Positions 7,784 to 16,026 of a DNA stretch of 64,000 nt are shown in pieces. Below the pieces are notes generated by a model, which was given only the letters and a program-made list of their open reading frames with translations, was not told the DNA's origin and made no database searches. The DNA lies in contig NZ_JASTWJ010000001.1 in NCBI RefSeq assembly GCF_030499515.1, positions 1,922,001 to 1,986,000 of the forward strand, given 5' to 3'. Both the position numbers and the translations under genes were made by a program. This stretch comes from Streptomyces sp. DT2A-34 (GTDB lineage: Bacteria > Actinomycetota > Actinomycetes > Streptomycetales > Streptomycetaceae). Within the stretch, counting starts at the first letter, position 1; every line of letters starts with the position of its first letter.

Positions 7784-9175
7784 TCACTTCGACAGGCGGT
7801 CCAGGATGAGCGGGCCGAGGTCGGTGACATCGCCCGCGCCCATGGTGAGAACGAGATCGCCGGGCTTCGCCATTCCCGCGACCAGCGCGGGCACCTCGCC
7901 CTTGTCCTGGACCGCCGTCACGTCGGCGCCCGCCGCCCGGGCCGCCTCGATGATCAGGTCGCTGGTGACGCCGGGGATGGGGTCCTCGCGGGCCGGATAG
8001 ATGTCCAGGACCAGCGAGGAGTCGGCGAGGGCGAGGGCGTCGCCCATCTCCTTGCCGAGCTCCTGCGTGCGGGAGAAGAGGTGGGGCTGGTAGACGACCA
8101 GGATGCGGGCGTCCCCGGCGGCCGAGCGCATGGCCTCCAGGTCGGCCGTCATCTCGGTCGGGTGGTGGGCGTAGGAGTCGATGACCTGGACGCCGGCGGC
8201 CTCGCCCTTCAACTGGAGCCGCCGCTTGACGCCCGTGTAGGCCGCCAGGGCGGGGGCCAGCTCGGCGGCCGGGACACCGAGCGCCGCGCCCGCCGCCAGC
8301 GCGGCCACGGCGTTGAGCGCGTAGTGGCGGCCGGGGACCGAGACCGTGAAGGTGAGCTCCTGGCCGTCGAGGAGGACGGTGACCTGGCTCTTCAGCCCCT
8401 GCGCCAGCACGGACAGGACCCGTACGTCGGCGTCCTCGGCCTCGCCGTACGTCACCACCCGCACGTCGCGCGCCGTGACCCGCCGGGTCAGCTCCCGCGC
8501 CCCGTCCTGGTCCGCCGAGATCACCAGCGTGCCGCCGTCGGTGATGCGGTCCGCGAACGTCTCGAAGGACTCGTAGATCTCGTCCATCGACGCGTAGTTG
8601 GCGTGGTGGTCGAGCTCGACGTTCAGGACGATCGCGACGTCGGGCGCGTACTTGTGGAAGCTGCGGTCCGATTCATCCGCCTCTGCGACGAAGATGTCGC
8701 CGTCGCCGTGCAGGGCGTTCGAGCCGGGGGCGTCCAGGTCGCCGCCGATGGCGTACGACGGCTTCAGGCCCAGCTCGCTCAGCGAGACCGCCAGCATCGA
8801 CGTCGTGGTCGTCTTGCCGTGCGTACCGGCGACGGCGATCGGACGCAGCCCGTCCATCAGCGACGCGAGCGCGTCGGAGCGGTGCACCACCGGAATACCC
8901 AGCTCGGCGGCGCGGGCCAGCTCGGGGTTGTCCTGCCGGATCGCCGACGACACGACGACACAGCTGGCATCGTCGGCGAGATGCTCCGCCGCATGCCCGA
9001 TGTGCACGGTCACCCCGAGGGCCCGCAGCGCCTCGGCGGTCCCGGACTCCTTGGCATCACTGCCCGCCACCTTGGCCCCACGCTGCGCGAGAATCTTCGC
9101 GATCCCCGACATTCCGGCCCCACCGATACCGATGAAGTGCGGTCGGTCCATGGCGGTGGGAAGGCCGGGTGCCAT
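7784..9175 (-). CDS. murC: UDP-N-acetylmuramate--L-alanine ligase MurC
   Basis: ATP-dependent ligase that adds L-Ala to UDP-MurNAc in cytoplasmic peptidoglycan synthesis. The 463 residues show the N-terminal GIGGAGMSG motif (16-24), the ATP-binding VAGTHGKTTTT (115-125), and the Mur ligase block DSYAHHPTE in the C-terminal half. The ATG at 9175 follows gggaga. It sits outside any division and cell-wall cluster, the usual arrangement in Streptomyces, and is co-transcribed with msrB. Confidence 0.96.
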   Translation of the reverse strand: MAPGLPTAMDRPHFIGIGGAGMSGIAKILAQRGAKVAGSDAKESGTAEALRALGVTVHIGHAAEHLADDASCVVVSSAIRQDNPELARAAELGIPVVHRSDALASLMDGLRPIAVAGTHGKTTTTSMLAVSLSELGLKPSYAIGGDLDAPGSNALHGDGDIFVAEADESDRSFHKYAPDVAIVLNVELDHHANYASMDEIYESFETFADRITDGGTLVISADQDGARELTRRVTARDVRVVTYGEAEDADVRVLSVLAQGLKSQVTVLLDGQELTFTVSVPGRHYALNAVAALAAGAALGVPAAELAPALAAYTGVKRRLQLKGEAAGVQVIDSYAHHPTEMTADLEAMRSAAGDARILVVYQPHLFSRTQELGKEMGDALALADSSLVLDIYPAREDPIPGVTSDLIIEAARAAGADVTAVQDKGEVPALVAGMAKPGDLVLTMGAGDVTDLGPLILDRLSK

Positions 9176-9272
9176 GCGTGTTCTCCCAAGATTGCGGTAC
9201 GACGGTGAGGCCCCAGCCTATTGGGTCCTCCCATGGGCGTTGAGCAACGGGGCGCCGGGCACTGTGCCAACT

Positions 9273-9320
9273 CAGGGGCGCGGGGAACTGCGCGACCAGC
9301 CCCCATAAAGCCGCACCCGA
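9273..9320. repeat. Dispersed intergenic repeat, copy 1
   Basis: The core aggggcgcggggaactgcgc plus gaccagcc and a trailing ccgcacccg block is shared with 33860-33912, and in reverse orientation with 43508-43566 and 50286-50352. All copies lie between genes. This copy lies upstream of murC and downstream of the 9372 gene. Confidence 0.7.
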
Positions 9321-9371
9321 CGAACCCGCCCGGGCCCCTACGGCGCCCACGGCCCCAGCCCAGCGGCAGCG

Positions 9372-9845
9372 CTACGCCTTGCTGTGCGAGAAAAGCTTCA
9401 GCACCGGCACCCCCACCTTGTGCCGAGCCCGAGAAGCCCAGTCCCGATGGAAGAACTCCTCCACGTAGTGGGGATCGGTCAACACGATCACCTCGTCCGC
9501 CCCGACCTCGTCCACCACCGCCTTGAGCGCGTCCAGCGGATGGTCCTCCAAAAGCCGCCCCTCGGCCTCCGCCCCGGTCCCGCGCAGCGCCGTGAGCGAC
9601 ACCTCCAGCGCCCGCTCCCCCGTGCTCAGCGCCTCCTCGCCCTCCGGGGTCTTCCCCTCCCGGACCGCCTCGTCGAGCTCGCCGAGCGCGATGTCGTCGA
9701 TGGCACGCAACAACCTGTCGGCCTGCTCACCGCGCGGCTGGAGCAAGACATGGAAGGCGACCTGCTCGTCCCCGTGCAAGGTCGTGACGAACTCCACGTC
9801 GGCGGACGTCAGGGCCTTCTCGATCATCAAAACGCTTGTGAACAC
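9372..9845 (-). CDS. Conserved actinobacterial small protein of unknown function
   Basis: 157 residues, acidic, without signal peptide or membrane segment. The second half (HPLDALKAVVDEVGADEVIVLTDPHYVEEFFHRDW) has an alternating strand-helix look, like a universal-stress-type nucleotide-binding fold. I recognise it only as a conserved Streptomyces protein next to murC, sometimes mislabelled indole-3-glycerol phosphate synthase; none of that enzyme's motifs is present. The GTG start at 9845 has agaagggg upstream. A second start at the MIEK methionine is possible. Confidence 0.75.
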   Translation of the reverse strand: MFTSVLMIEKALTSADVEFVTTLHGDEQVAFHVLLQPRGEQADRLLRAIDDIALGELDEAVREGKTPEGEEALSTGERALEVSLTALRGTGAEAEGRLLEDHPLDALKAVVDEVGADEVIVLTDPHYVEEFFHRDWASRARHKVGVPVLKLFSHSKA

Positions 9846-9929
9846 CGGGCGCCCCTTCTGCGGAAACCATCCTGCCCCGCGCTCGCACGGGGACTGCGAC
9901 TTTTAGTGTGCCCGGCGGAAGCTAAACGG

Positions 9930-9948
9930 AACGGCAGATTCCGCCGTT
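9930..9948 (-). terminator. Possible terminator after the pyrimidine reductase gene
   Basis: Arms aacggc (9930-9935) and gccgtt (9943-9948) with a 7-base loop, followed on the minus strand by ccgttt. It lies 52 bases after the reductase stop. Confidence 0.4.
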
Positions 9949-9999
9949 TTCAGGACCACGACACCGATAGAACCCTTTTCCGAACCACCCAAACCATCC

Positions 10000-10974
10000 T
10001 CACGTCCGCCGGTACCGGCCGAACAGGAAACCCTCCTCCTCCAGCAGCGACACCAGCTCGAACCGCTTCGGAACAGCCACCGAGGGCCCTCCGGCGATGC
10101 GCTGCGCGTCACCGGCGGTGAGCATCGGGGAGATCGTCAGGCAGAGTTCGTCGAGCACTCCGGCGGCCACCAGCTGCCCGAGCAGTCGTGGGCCGCCCTC
10201 GGTCAGCAGCCGGGTGTGGCCGAGCTCGGCGAGGGCCTGGACGGCACGTACGGGGTCAACGCCGACGCCGTCACCGGCGATCACCACCTGGGCGCCGGCC
10301 TTCTCCGCGGCCGCGATCCGGTCCGGGGCCGCGGCGGCACCCGTGAGGACGAGGGTCGGCACCAGGGGCGAGGTGAAGAGCGGAAGGTCATAGTCGAGGT
10401 CCAGGCTCGCGCTCACCACCGCGATGGCCGGCGCGGGCCCCTGCCCGGCCGCCTCGCGCATCGCCGCGAACTCCGCACGCGCGCGTGCCGGACGGTACCC
10501 CTCCAGACGTACCGTTTCGGCACCGACGATCACGACGTCCGCCAGCGCCCGCAGCGTGCCGAAGATCCGCATGTCGGTCGCGGTGGAGATGGGCTGCGAG
10601 CGCCCGTCGTGCTGGGCGGCCCCGTCCAACGTGGACACCATGTTGGCCCGCAGCCAGGGCTGCGCCGCGCCTGGCCCCGGCTCGGGATAGGCATAGGCGG
10701 CGGCGATCTCGGCGAGACTCCACTCGCGCTCGATCAGGTCGCCACCGGGAAAGCCACCCCCAGGACCGCCCCCGTCTCCCGCACGGCCTTCACCGGAGGC
10801 CTCGGCCCGCACCGCACCGACCCCTGAAGGCCCACCAGGCCCACCAGGCCCACCAGACTCACCGGGCCCCTGGGCCACACTCCCCGCATCGACAGCTCCC
10901 ACCCCCTCCTCCCCGGCCGAACCGCCGGAGGCCCTCGCTGCTGTCTCATCGGTCACAGGGAACAGGCGTCGCAT
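10000..10974 (-). CDS. RibD C-terminal-domain (pyrimidine reductase family) protein
   Basis: An NADPH-dependent reductase of the RibD_C/dihydrofolate-reductase-like fold, 324 residues. The catalytic domain starts near residue 70. It has WLRANMVSTLDGAAQ (substrate and NADPH binding), DMRIFGTLRALADVVIVGAETVRLEGY, and LTEGGPRLLGQLVAAGVLDELCLTISP. There is no deaminase domain, so it is not a full RibD. The substrate is unknown; this lone version is common in actinobacteria. Residues about 16-65 form a Gly/Pro-rich linker with repeated GGPGGPGGP, which is unusual. The ATG at 10974 lacks a clear ribosome site, and a leaderless transcript is possible. Confidence 0.85.
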   Translation of the reverse strand: MRRLFPVTDETAARASGGSAGEEGVGAVDAGSVAQGPGESGGPGGPGGPSGVGAVRAEASGEGRAGDGGGPGGGFPGGDLIEREWSLAEIAAAYAYPEPGPGAAQPWLRANMVSTLDGAAQHDGRSQPISTATDMRIFGTLRALADVVIVGAETVRLEGYRPARARAEFAAMREAAGQGPAPAIAVVSASLDLDYDLPLFTSPLVPTLVLTGAAAAPDRIAAAEKAGAQVVIAGDGVGVDPVRAVQALAELGHTRLLTEGGPRLLGQLVAAGVLDELCLTISPMLTAGDAQRIAGGPSVAVPKRFELVSLLEEEGFLFGRYRRT

Positions 10975-11011
10975 GTCAAGGAGTGTGGCACGGCGATTAG
11001 CATGGTGAACC

Positions 11012-12121
11012 GTGTCGTCCTCCTCCGCCGCCTCCGGTCCGCGCCCGATAGCCGAAGCGAGCCCGCTGTCCCTGTGCGCCCGTGAGCCGCACGTCCCCGC
11101 GGACCGGCTGGTCGCCGAGATGGTGCCGCCGCCGCGCTTCGACTCGGTCCGGTTCAGCACGTACATACCGGACCCGAACCAGCCCAGCCAGACCGAGGCG
11201 GTCGGCATCCTGGAGAACTTCGCCGCCGGGCTCGGCGGGGCGCACGCCAGCGGCGCCGGCAAGGCCAGGCGCGGCTTCCTCGGCTTCGGCAGGCCCAAGG
11301 CCCCCAAGGTTCCCGCGGGGCCCCGCGGCGTCTACCTCGACGGCGGCTACGGCGTCGGCAAGACCCACCTGCTCGCCTCCCTCTGGCACGCCACCCCGGC
11401 CGAGGCGTCCCTCAAGGCCTTCGGCACCTTCGTGGAGCTGACGAACCTCGTCGGCGCCCTCGGCTTCCAGCAGACGGTCCAGACCCTCTCCGGCCACCGC
11501 CTGCTGTGCATCGACGAGTTCGAGCTCGACGACCCCGGCGACACCGTCCTCGTCTCGACCCTGCTCGGCAAGCTCGTCGACGCGGGCGTCGCCCTCGCCG
11601 CCACCTCCAACACCCTCCCCGGCAAGCTCGGCGAGGGCCGCTTCGCGGCGGCCGACTTCCTGCGGGAGATCCAGGGCCTGTCGGCCCACTTCCGCGCGCT
11701 GCGCATCGACGGCGAGGACTACCGCCACCGCGGCCTGCCCGAGGCGCCGGCGCCGTACTCCGAAGAGCAGGTGACGAAGGCGGCGTACGCCACCGAGGGC
11801 GCCTCGCTCGACGACTTCCCGCATCTGCTGGAGCATCTCGCCCGCGTCCACCCCAGCCGTTACGGCGCGTTGACCGATGGCCTGAAGGCGGTGTGTCTCA
11901 CCGACGTCCAGCCGATCCCGGACCAGTCCACCGCGCTGCGGCTCGTCGTGCTCGCGGACCGGCTCTACGACCGCGAGGTCCCGGTCCTGGCCTCCGGGCT
12001 GCCGTTCGACCAGCTGTTCAGCGAGGACATGCTCAAGGGCGGCTACCGCAAGAAGTACTTCCGCGCCATCTCGCGCCTCACCGCCCTGGCGCGCGACGCG
12101 CAGGGCCTCGTCACCGCCTGA
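11012..12121 (+). CDS. zapE: Cell division protein ZapE (AFG1-like ATPase)
   Basis: A P-loop ATPase of 369 residues. Walker A is GGYGVGKTH (111-119) and Walker B is LLCIDEF (D168-E169), with the sensor-like ATSNTLP after it. In E. coli ZapE acts at the Z-ring; its role in Streptomyces is untested as far as I know. The GTG at 11012 is only 10 bases from a TAGCAT that could be a -10 box, so the message may be leaderless. It diverges from the reductase gene 37 bases away. Confidence 0.9.
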   Translation: MSSSSAASGPRPIAEASPLSLCAREPHVPADRLVAEMVPPPRFDSVRFSTYIPDPNQPSQTEAVGILENFAAGLGGAHASGAGKARRGFLGFGRPKAPKVPAGPRGVYLDGGYGVGKTHLLASLWHATPAEASLKAFGTFVELTNLVGALGFQQTVQTLSGHRLLCIDEFELDDPGDTVLVSTLLGKLVDAGVALAATSNTLPGKLGEGRFAAADFLREIQGLSAHFRALRIDGEDYRHRGLPEAPAPYSEEQVTKAAYATEGASLDDFPHLLEHLARVHPSRYGALTDGLKAVCLTDVQPIPDQSTALRLVVLADRLYDREVPVLASGLPFDQLFSEDMLKGGYRKKYFRAISRLTALARDAQGLVTA

Positions 12122-12137
12122 CGCCCCCTAACCGGCC

Positions 12138-12162
12138 AACTCCCCCACGTCAAGGGGGAGTT
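12138..12162 (+). terminator. Terminator after zapE
   Basis: Arms aactccccc (12138-12146) and gggggagtt (12154-12162) with a 7-base loop, followed by a T. It begins 16 bases after the zapE stop. Confidence 0.75.
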
Positions 12163-12314
12163 TCAGCCATGCCACCCTCGTATTTCAGGCTCTCTTCAGC
12201 TGGAAACGTTAAGTTAACCCTGCAAACAACTTTGCCGGGCTAATGTGTTTCTTGATCAACGGTTGACTAAGTGTTGGCGCGTTCAAGAGGTGTGGACTGA
12301 CTGGAGGGGGGCGC

Positions 12315-12719
12315 ATGTTTCGAGGTACGACGGCACGGACCGTGGTTTCGATCCTCGCCGCCGTCCTGCTCGCCCTCCCGTTCTTCGCACCCACCGCGTC
12401 CTTCGCACACGCGCACACAGTCAGTCAGGCAAAGACCAAGGCCCAGCCCGGAATCAAGCTCTCCGGGAAGGCGCTGCGGGACGAAACAGTCACGTCCCGC
12501 CACTGCTTGCCGTCGGGTGATGGGGACCCGACCGGTCCGCTGCGCACCCGCGACCATCTCCGCTTCGCCGACTCCGGGCCCCAGGCGCCCGACCGGCCGT
12601 TGCTCACCCGGGACCCCGCGGCCGCGCACCAGTCGGCCAGAGCCGGCACCGCGCACCAGCGCACGTCGAGATCCTCGACGTCCCACACTCCGGCGGGACT
12701 TCAGGTCTTCCGCTGCTGA
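12315..12719 (+). CDS. Small secreted protein of unknown function
   Basis: 134 residues with an evident signal peptide: positively charged MFRGTTART, a hydrophobic core VVSILAAVLLALPFF, and probable cleavage after ASFA-HA. The mature part is hydrophilic, rich in Arg, His, Ser and Pro, with two Cys (one is the last residue), and has no domain I recognise. ATG has ggagggggg 4 to 12 bases upstream. A TTGACT at 12267 could belong to its promoter. It lies 80 bases before the carbonic anhydrase gene in the same direction. Confidence 0.65.
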   Translation: MFRGTTARTVVSILAAVLLALPFFAPTASFAHAHTVSQAKTKAQPGIKLSGKALRDETVTSRHCLPSGDGDPTGPLRTRDHLRFADSGPQAPDRPLLTRDPAAAHQSARAGTAHQRTSRSSTSHTPAGLQVFRC

Positions 12720-12799
12720 GAAGCAGAGCAGTCCCCCCACTTCTGTCATGTAAACCACACCGACGCGCCAGTGCAGCGCGCCAGGAGGAGTCACCACAT

Positions 12800-13381
12800 A
12801 TGCAGCCCCTCATCGACAACGCCCGTACGTTCGGACAGCGCCCTGAGGAGTTCGCCAAGCTGGCCGAAGGGCAGTCCCCGCAGGTCCTCTTCATCACCTG
12901 CTCCGACTCCCGTGTCGTACCCGCCCTGATCACGGGCGCCCGCCCCGGCGAGCTCTTCGAGCTGCGCACGGCGGGCAACATCGTCCCGCCGTACGTCTCC
13001 GAGTACCACCCCACCAGCGAGGCGGCCACCATCGAGTACGCCGTGGAGGTCCTCGGCGTCAGCGACATCGTGGTCTGCGGCCACTCCCACTGCGGTGCCG
13101 TCGGCGCGCTGGTGCGCGGCGACGACCTGGACGCCGTACCGGCCGTGCGCGACTGGCTCTCACACGCCACCCCGCGCCCGTCCGGTGCCGTCGAGGACCC
13201 GGAGGTCGCCGAGGGCGTCCAGTCCCATGTGCTGACGCAGTTGCTGCGACTGCGCTCGTACCCGTTCATCGCGAAGAAGCTGAAGGAGCGTCAACTGACC
13301 CTGCATGGCTGGTACTACGAGGTGCACAAGGGCGCCGTGCGCGCCCACAACGCCGAGACCGACGCGTTCGAGGCGCTGTGA
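12800..13381 (+). CDS. Beta-class carbonic anhydrase
   Basis: Interconverts CO2 and bicarbonate. The 193 residues carry the Zn site CSDSR (C34, D36, R38) and GHSHCG (H95, C98), all needed for a beta enzyme. The ATG has a strong ribosome site (aggaggag). A SulP-type transporter starts about 8 bases after its stop. Carbonic anhydrase next to SulP is a common pairing suggesting bicarbonate handling; some SulP proteins even carry a fused anhydrase domain. Confidence 0.93.
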   Translation: MQPLIDNARTFGQRPEEFAKLAEGQSPQVLFITCSDSRVVPALITGARPGELFELRTAGNIVPPYVSEYHPTSEAATIEYAVEVLGVSDIVVCGHSHCGAVGALVRGDDLDAVPAVRDWLSHATPRPSGAVEDPEVAEGVQSHVLTQLLRLRSYPFIAKKLKERQLTLHGWYYEVHKGAVRAHNAETDAFEAL

Positions 13382-13386
13382 TCGCC

Positions 13387-14843
13387 ATGATGACCAAGTT
13401 CCCCACCTGCGGCAGGACTTCGCCGCCTCGTTGGTTGTCTTCCTCGTCGCGCTGCCGCTGTGCGTCGGCGTGGCCGTCGCCTCCGGAGTCCCGGCCGAGC
13501 TCGGACTCGTCACCGGCATCGTCGGCGGCATCGTCACCGGCATGATGCGCGGCAGCAGCCTCCAGGTCTCGGGGCCCGCCGCCGGTCTGACCGTGCTGGT
13601 CTTCGAGGCCGTCCAGGAGTTCGGGCTGCCGGTCCTCGGTGTGCTCGTGCTCGCCACCGGCCTGCTTCAGCTCCTCATGGGCGCCCTGAAGCTGGGACGC
13701 TGGTTCCGGGCCATCTCGATCTCCGTCGTCGAGGGCATGCTGGCCGGTATCGGCCTTGTGCTCATCGCCGGACAGCTCTACGCGGTCGCGGACACCAAGG
13801 CGCCCGCCTCCGGCCTGGAGAAAATAGCCGGTCTGCCCGGCGCCCTCGCCGACGCCGTCGGAAACACCGGGGCGCTGGCCTCGATCGGACTGGGTGCCGG
13901 CACCATCGCCGTCCTGCTGCTGTGGAAGCGGATGCCGAGCAAGGTGCGCACGATTCCCGGTCCGCTCGCCGCGGTCGGTCTGGCGACAGCGGTGGCCGCC
14001 GTGTTCTCCCTGCCGGTCGCCACCGTCGAGGTCAAGGGCCTGCTGGGCTCCATCCAGCCGCCGTCCCTGAGCGCCTTCGGTGAGCTCGCGAACGTCGGCG
14101 TGCTCGCCACGATCGTCGCCTTCACGCTCATCGCGTCGGCCGAGTCGCTGTTCAGCGCCGCGGCCGTGGACCGGCTGCACGACGGGCCGCGCACCGAGTA
14201 CGACAAGGAACTGATGGCGCAGGGCGCGGGCAACACCGTCTGCGGTGCCCTCGGCGCGCTGCCGATGACCGCGGTCATCGTGCGCAGCTCCGCCAACGTC
14301 CAGGCGGGCGCGAAGACCAAGGCGTCCCGTGTCATGCACGGCGTGTGGCTGCTGCTGTTCGCGGCGCTGCTGCCCGCCACCCTGGCGCTGATCCCGATCC
14401 CCGCGCTGGCGGGCATCCTGGTCCACGCGGGCTTCAAGCTGATCCCCTTCCGCGGGATCGTCTCCCTGTGGCGGGGCCACCGGGGCGAGGCGCTGATCCT
14501 CGTCGTCACCGCCGTCTCCATCGTCGCGGTGAACATGTTCGAGGGCGTGCTGATCGGTCTGGCCCTGTCGGTCGCCAAGACCGCCTGGGAGGCCTCGCAC
14601 GTCAAGCTGGAGGTCATCGACAAGGGCGCCGGACCGATCCAGGCGTACCTGTCGGGCAACGCGACCTTCCTCAGGCTGCCGAAGATCCTCGACAGCCTGG
14701 AGGCCCTGCCGCAGGACCGCCCGGTGGAGCTGGACCTGTCCGGACTGCACCACCTGGACCACGCCTGCCGTACGGCCCTGGAGTCCTGGGCCGAGCGGCA
14801 CAGCTCGGCAGGAACGGAACCGGTGCGGGTCACCGCGCCCTGA
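13387..14843 (+). CDS. SulP-family anion transporter, apparent frameshift at the N-terminus
   Basis: A polytopic SulP/SLC26 permease, probably bicarbonate or sulfate. It has the family opening (HLRQDFAASLVVFLVALPLC), many hydrophobic segments, and a short STAS-like C-terminus (VELDLSGLHHLDHACRTAL). ATGATGACCAAGTTC at 13387 would give MMTKFP and should run into HLRQDF. That needs one more base in the C run at 13401-13404. As written, this start is out of frame with the rest. The only in-frame ATG (13305) lies inside the anhydrase gene and yields a non-family, Arg-rich leader. One missing C, real or a sequencing error, explains this best. Confidence 0.82.
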
Positions 14844-14874
14844 CCGGCGTATGACCCCTGGCGCGATATGACCC

Positions 14875-14906
14875 CTGGTCCGGGGCCGTCCATGGCCCCG
14901 GACCAG
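14875..14906 (+). terminator. Terminator after sulP
   Basis: Arms 14875-14887 (ctggtccggggcc) and 14894-14906 are exact 13-bp complements with a 6-base loop. Just before it the 12-mer tatgacccctgg occurs twice (14850 and 14868), 18 bases apart. Confidence 0.75.
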
Positions 14907-14964
14907 ACACCGGGCATATCGTTACAGGAGCATACGGAACAGACCTCTCGGTGAGGAGGTCGTC

Positions 14965-15936
14965 ATGGTCGAGGAGCTGCTGGGCGCGGCTGTGGGCGTC
15001 GGCGTGGCGGGACTCGCGTATCTCGCGGCAGCCGCGCGGGTCGTCAAGCAGTACGAACGCGGGGTGATCCTGCGGCTCGGACGCCTGCGAGGCACCGTAC
15101 GACAGCCGGGATTCACGCTGATCGTCCCCGCCGTGGACCGGCTCCACAAGGTCAACATGCAGATCGTGACGATGCCCGTGCCCGCCCAGGAGGGCATCAC
15201 CCGTGACAACGTGACGGTGCGGGTCGACGCGGTCGTGTACTTCAAGGTCGTGGACGCGTCCGCCGCGATCATCAACGTCGAGGACTACCGCTTCGCCGTC
15301 TCCCAGATGGCCCAGACGTCGCTGCGCTCGATCATCGGCAAGAGCGATCTGGACGATCTGCTGTCCAACCGCGAGAAGCTCAACCAGGGCCTGGAGCTGA
15401 TGATCGACAGCCCGGCGATCGGCTGGGGCGTGCAGATCGACCGTGTCGAGATCAAGGACGTGTCCCTGCCGGAGTCGATGAAGCGCTCCATGGCCCGGCA
15501 GGCCGAGGCCGACCGTGAGCGGCGGGCCCGGGTCATCAACGCCGACGCCGAACTCCAGGCCTCCAAGAAGCTGGCCGAGGCCGCGCACCAGATGGCCGAC
15601 GCGCCCTCCGCCCTCCAACTGCGGTTGCTGCAGACGGTGATGGCGGTGGCGGCGGAGAAGAACTCCACGCTGGTGCTGCCGATCCCGGTGGAGTTGCTGC
15701 GGTTCCTGGAGAGGGGGGCGCAACCGCCGCCGGACCACGAGGGCGCGCCCGTCTCCAGGCACGCCGCCGTGGAGAAGTCCGTCGAGGAAGCCGTCCCGGG
15801 ATCCGCCCCGGAGTCCATCCCGGAGTCCATCCCGGAGTCCGCCCAGGAGTCCATCCCGGGGTCCGTCCAAGGCTCCGCCCCGGAGCCCGTCCAGGAATCC
15901 ACGCCGGACACGCCCGGACAGCCCCTCCAGAAGTGA
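14965..15936 (+). CDS. SPFH/Band 7 protein (slipin type)
   Basis: A stomatin/slipin-like scaffold, 323 residues, with one N-terminal membrane segment (residues 5-24) and a band 7 domain. Family blocks are QYERGVILRLGRLRG, PGFTLIVPAVDRLHKVNMQ and TRDNVTVRVDAVVYFKV. A coiled coil with alternating charges follows (RQAEADRERRARVINADAELQASKKLAEAA). These proteins form ring-like membrane microdomain scaffolds. The last 70 residues are low-complexity, with repeated (P/G)ES(I/A)PES units that are probably disordered. No NfeD partner is adjacent. Confidence 0.9.
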   Translation: MVEELLGAAVGVGVAGLAYLAAAARVVKQYERGVILRLGRLRGTVRQPGFTLIVPAVDRLHKVNMQIVTMPVPAQEGITRDNVTVRVDAVVYFKVVDASAAIINVEDYRFAVSQMAQTSLRSIIGKSDLDDLLSNREKLNQGLELMIDSPAIGWGVQIDRVEIKDVSLPESMKRSMARQAEADRERRARVINADAELQASKKLAEAAHQMADAPSALQLRLLQTVMAVAAEKNSTLVLPIPVELLRFLERGAQPPPDHEGAPVSRHAAVEKSVEEAVPGSAPESIPESIPESAQESIPGSVQGSAPEPVQESTPDTPGQPLQK

Positions 15937-16026
15937 CACACGCTACGCGCGTGGTTCCCGCGACTCGCACCAGGTGATAGACACGGCGGGGTCACAGTTC
16001 CTGTCCGCCAGCAGGAAGGTTGCCCC

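Noticed and set aside
12267..12797. Minus-strand frame opposite the small secreted protein
   Set aside because: The plus-strand frame has a signal peptide and a ribosome site; the antisense frame has neither.
13305..13387. ATG at 13305 as the sulP start
   Set aside because: It lies inside the carbonic anhydrase gene and gives an Arg/Pro-rich leader unlike SulP; one missing base after ATG 13387 explains the data better.
15937..16026. PHO box before the PhoX-type gene
   Set aside because: I could not find two GTTCACC-like direct repeats with 11-base spacing.
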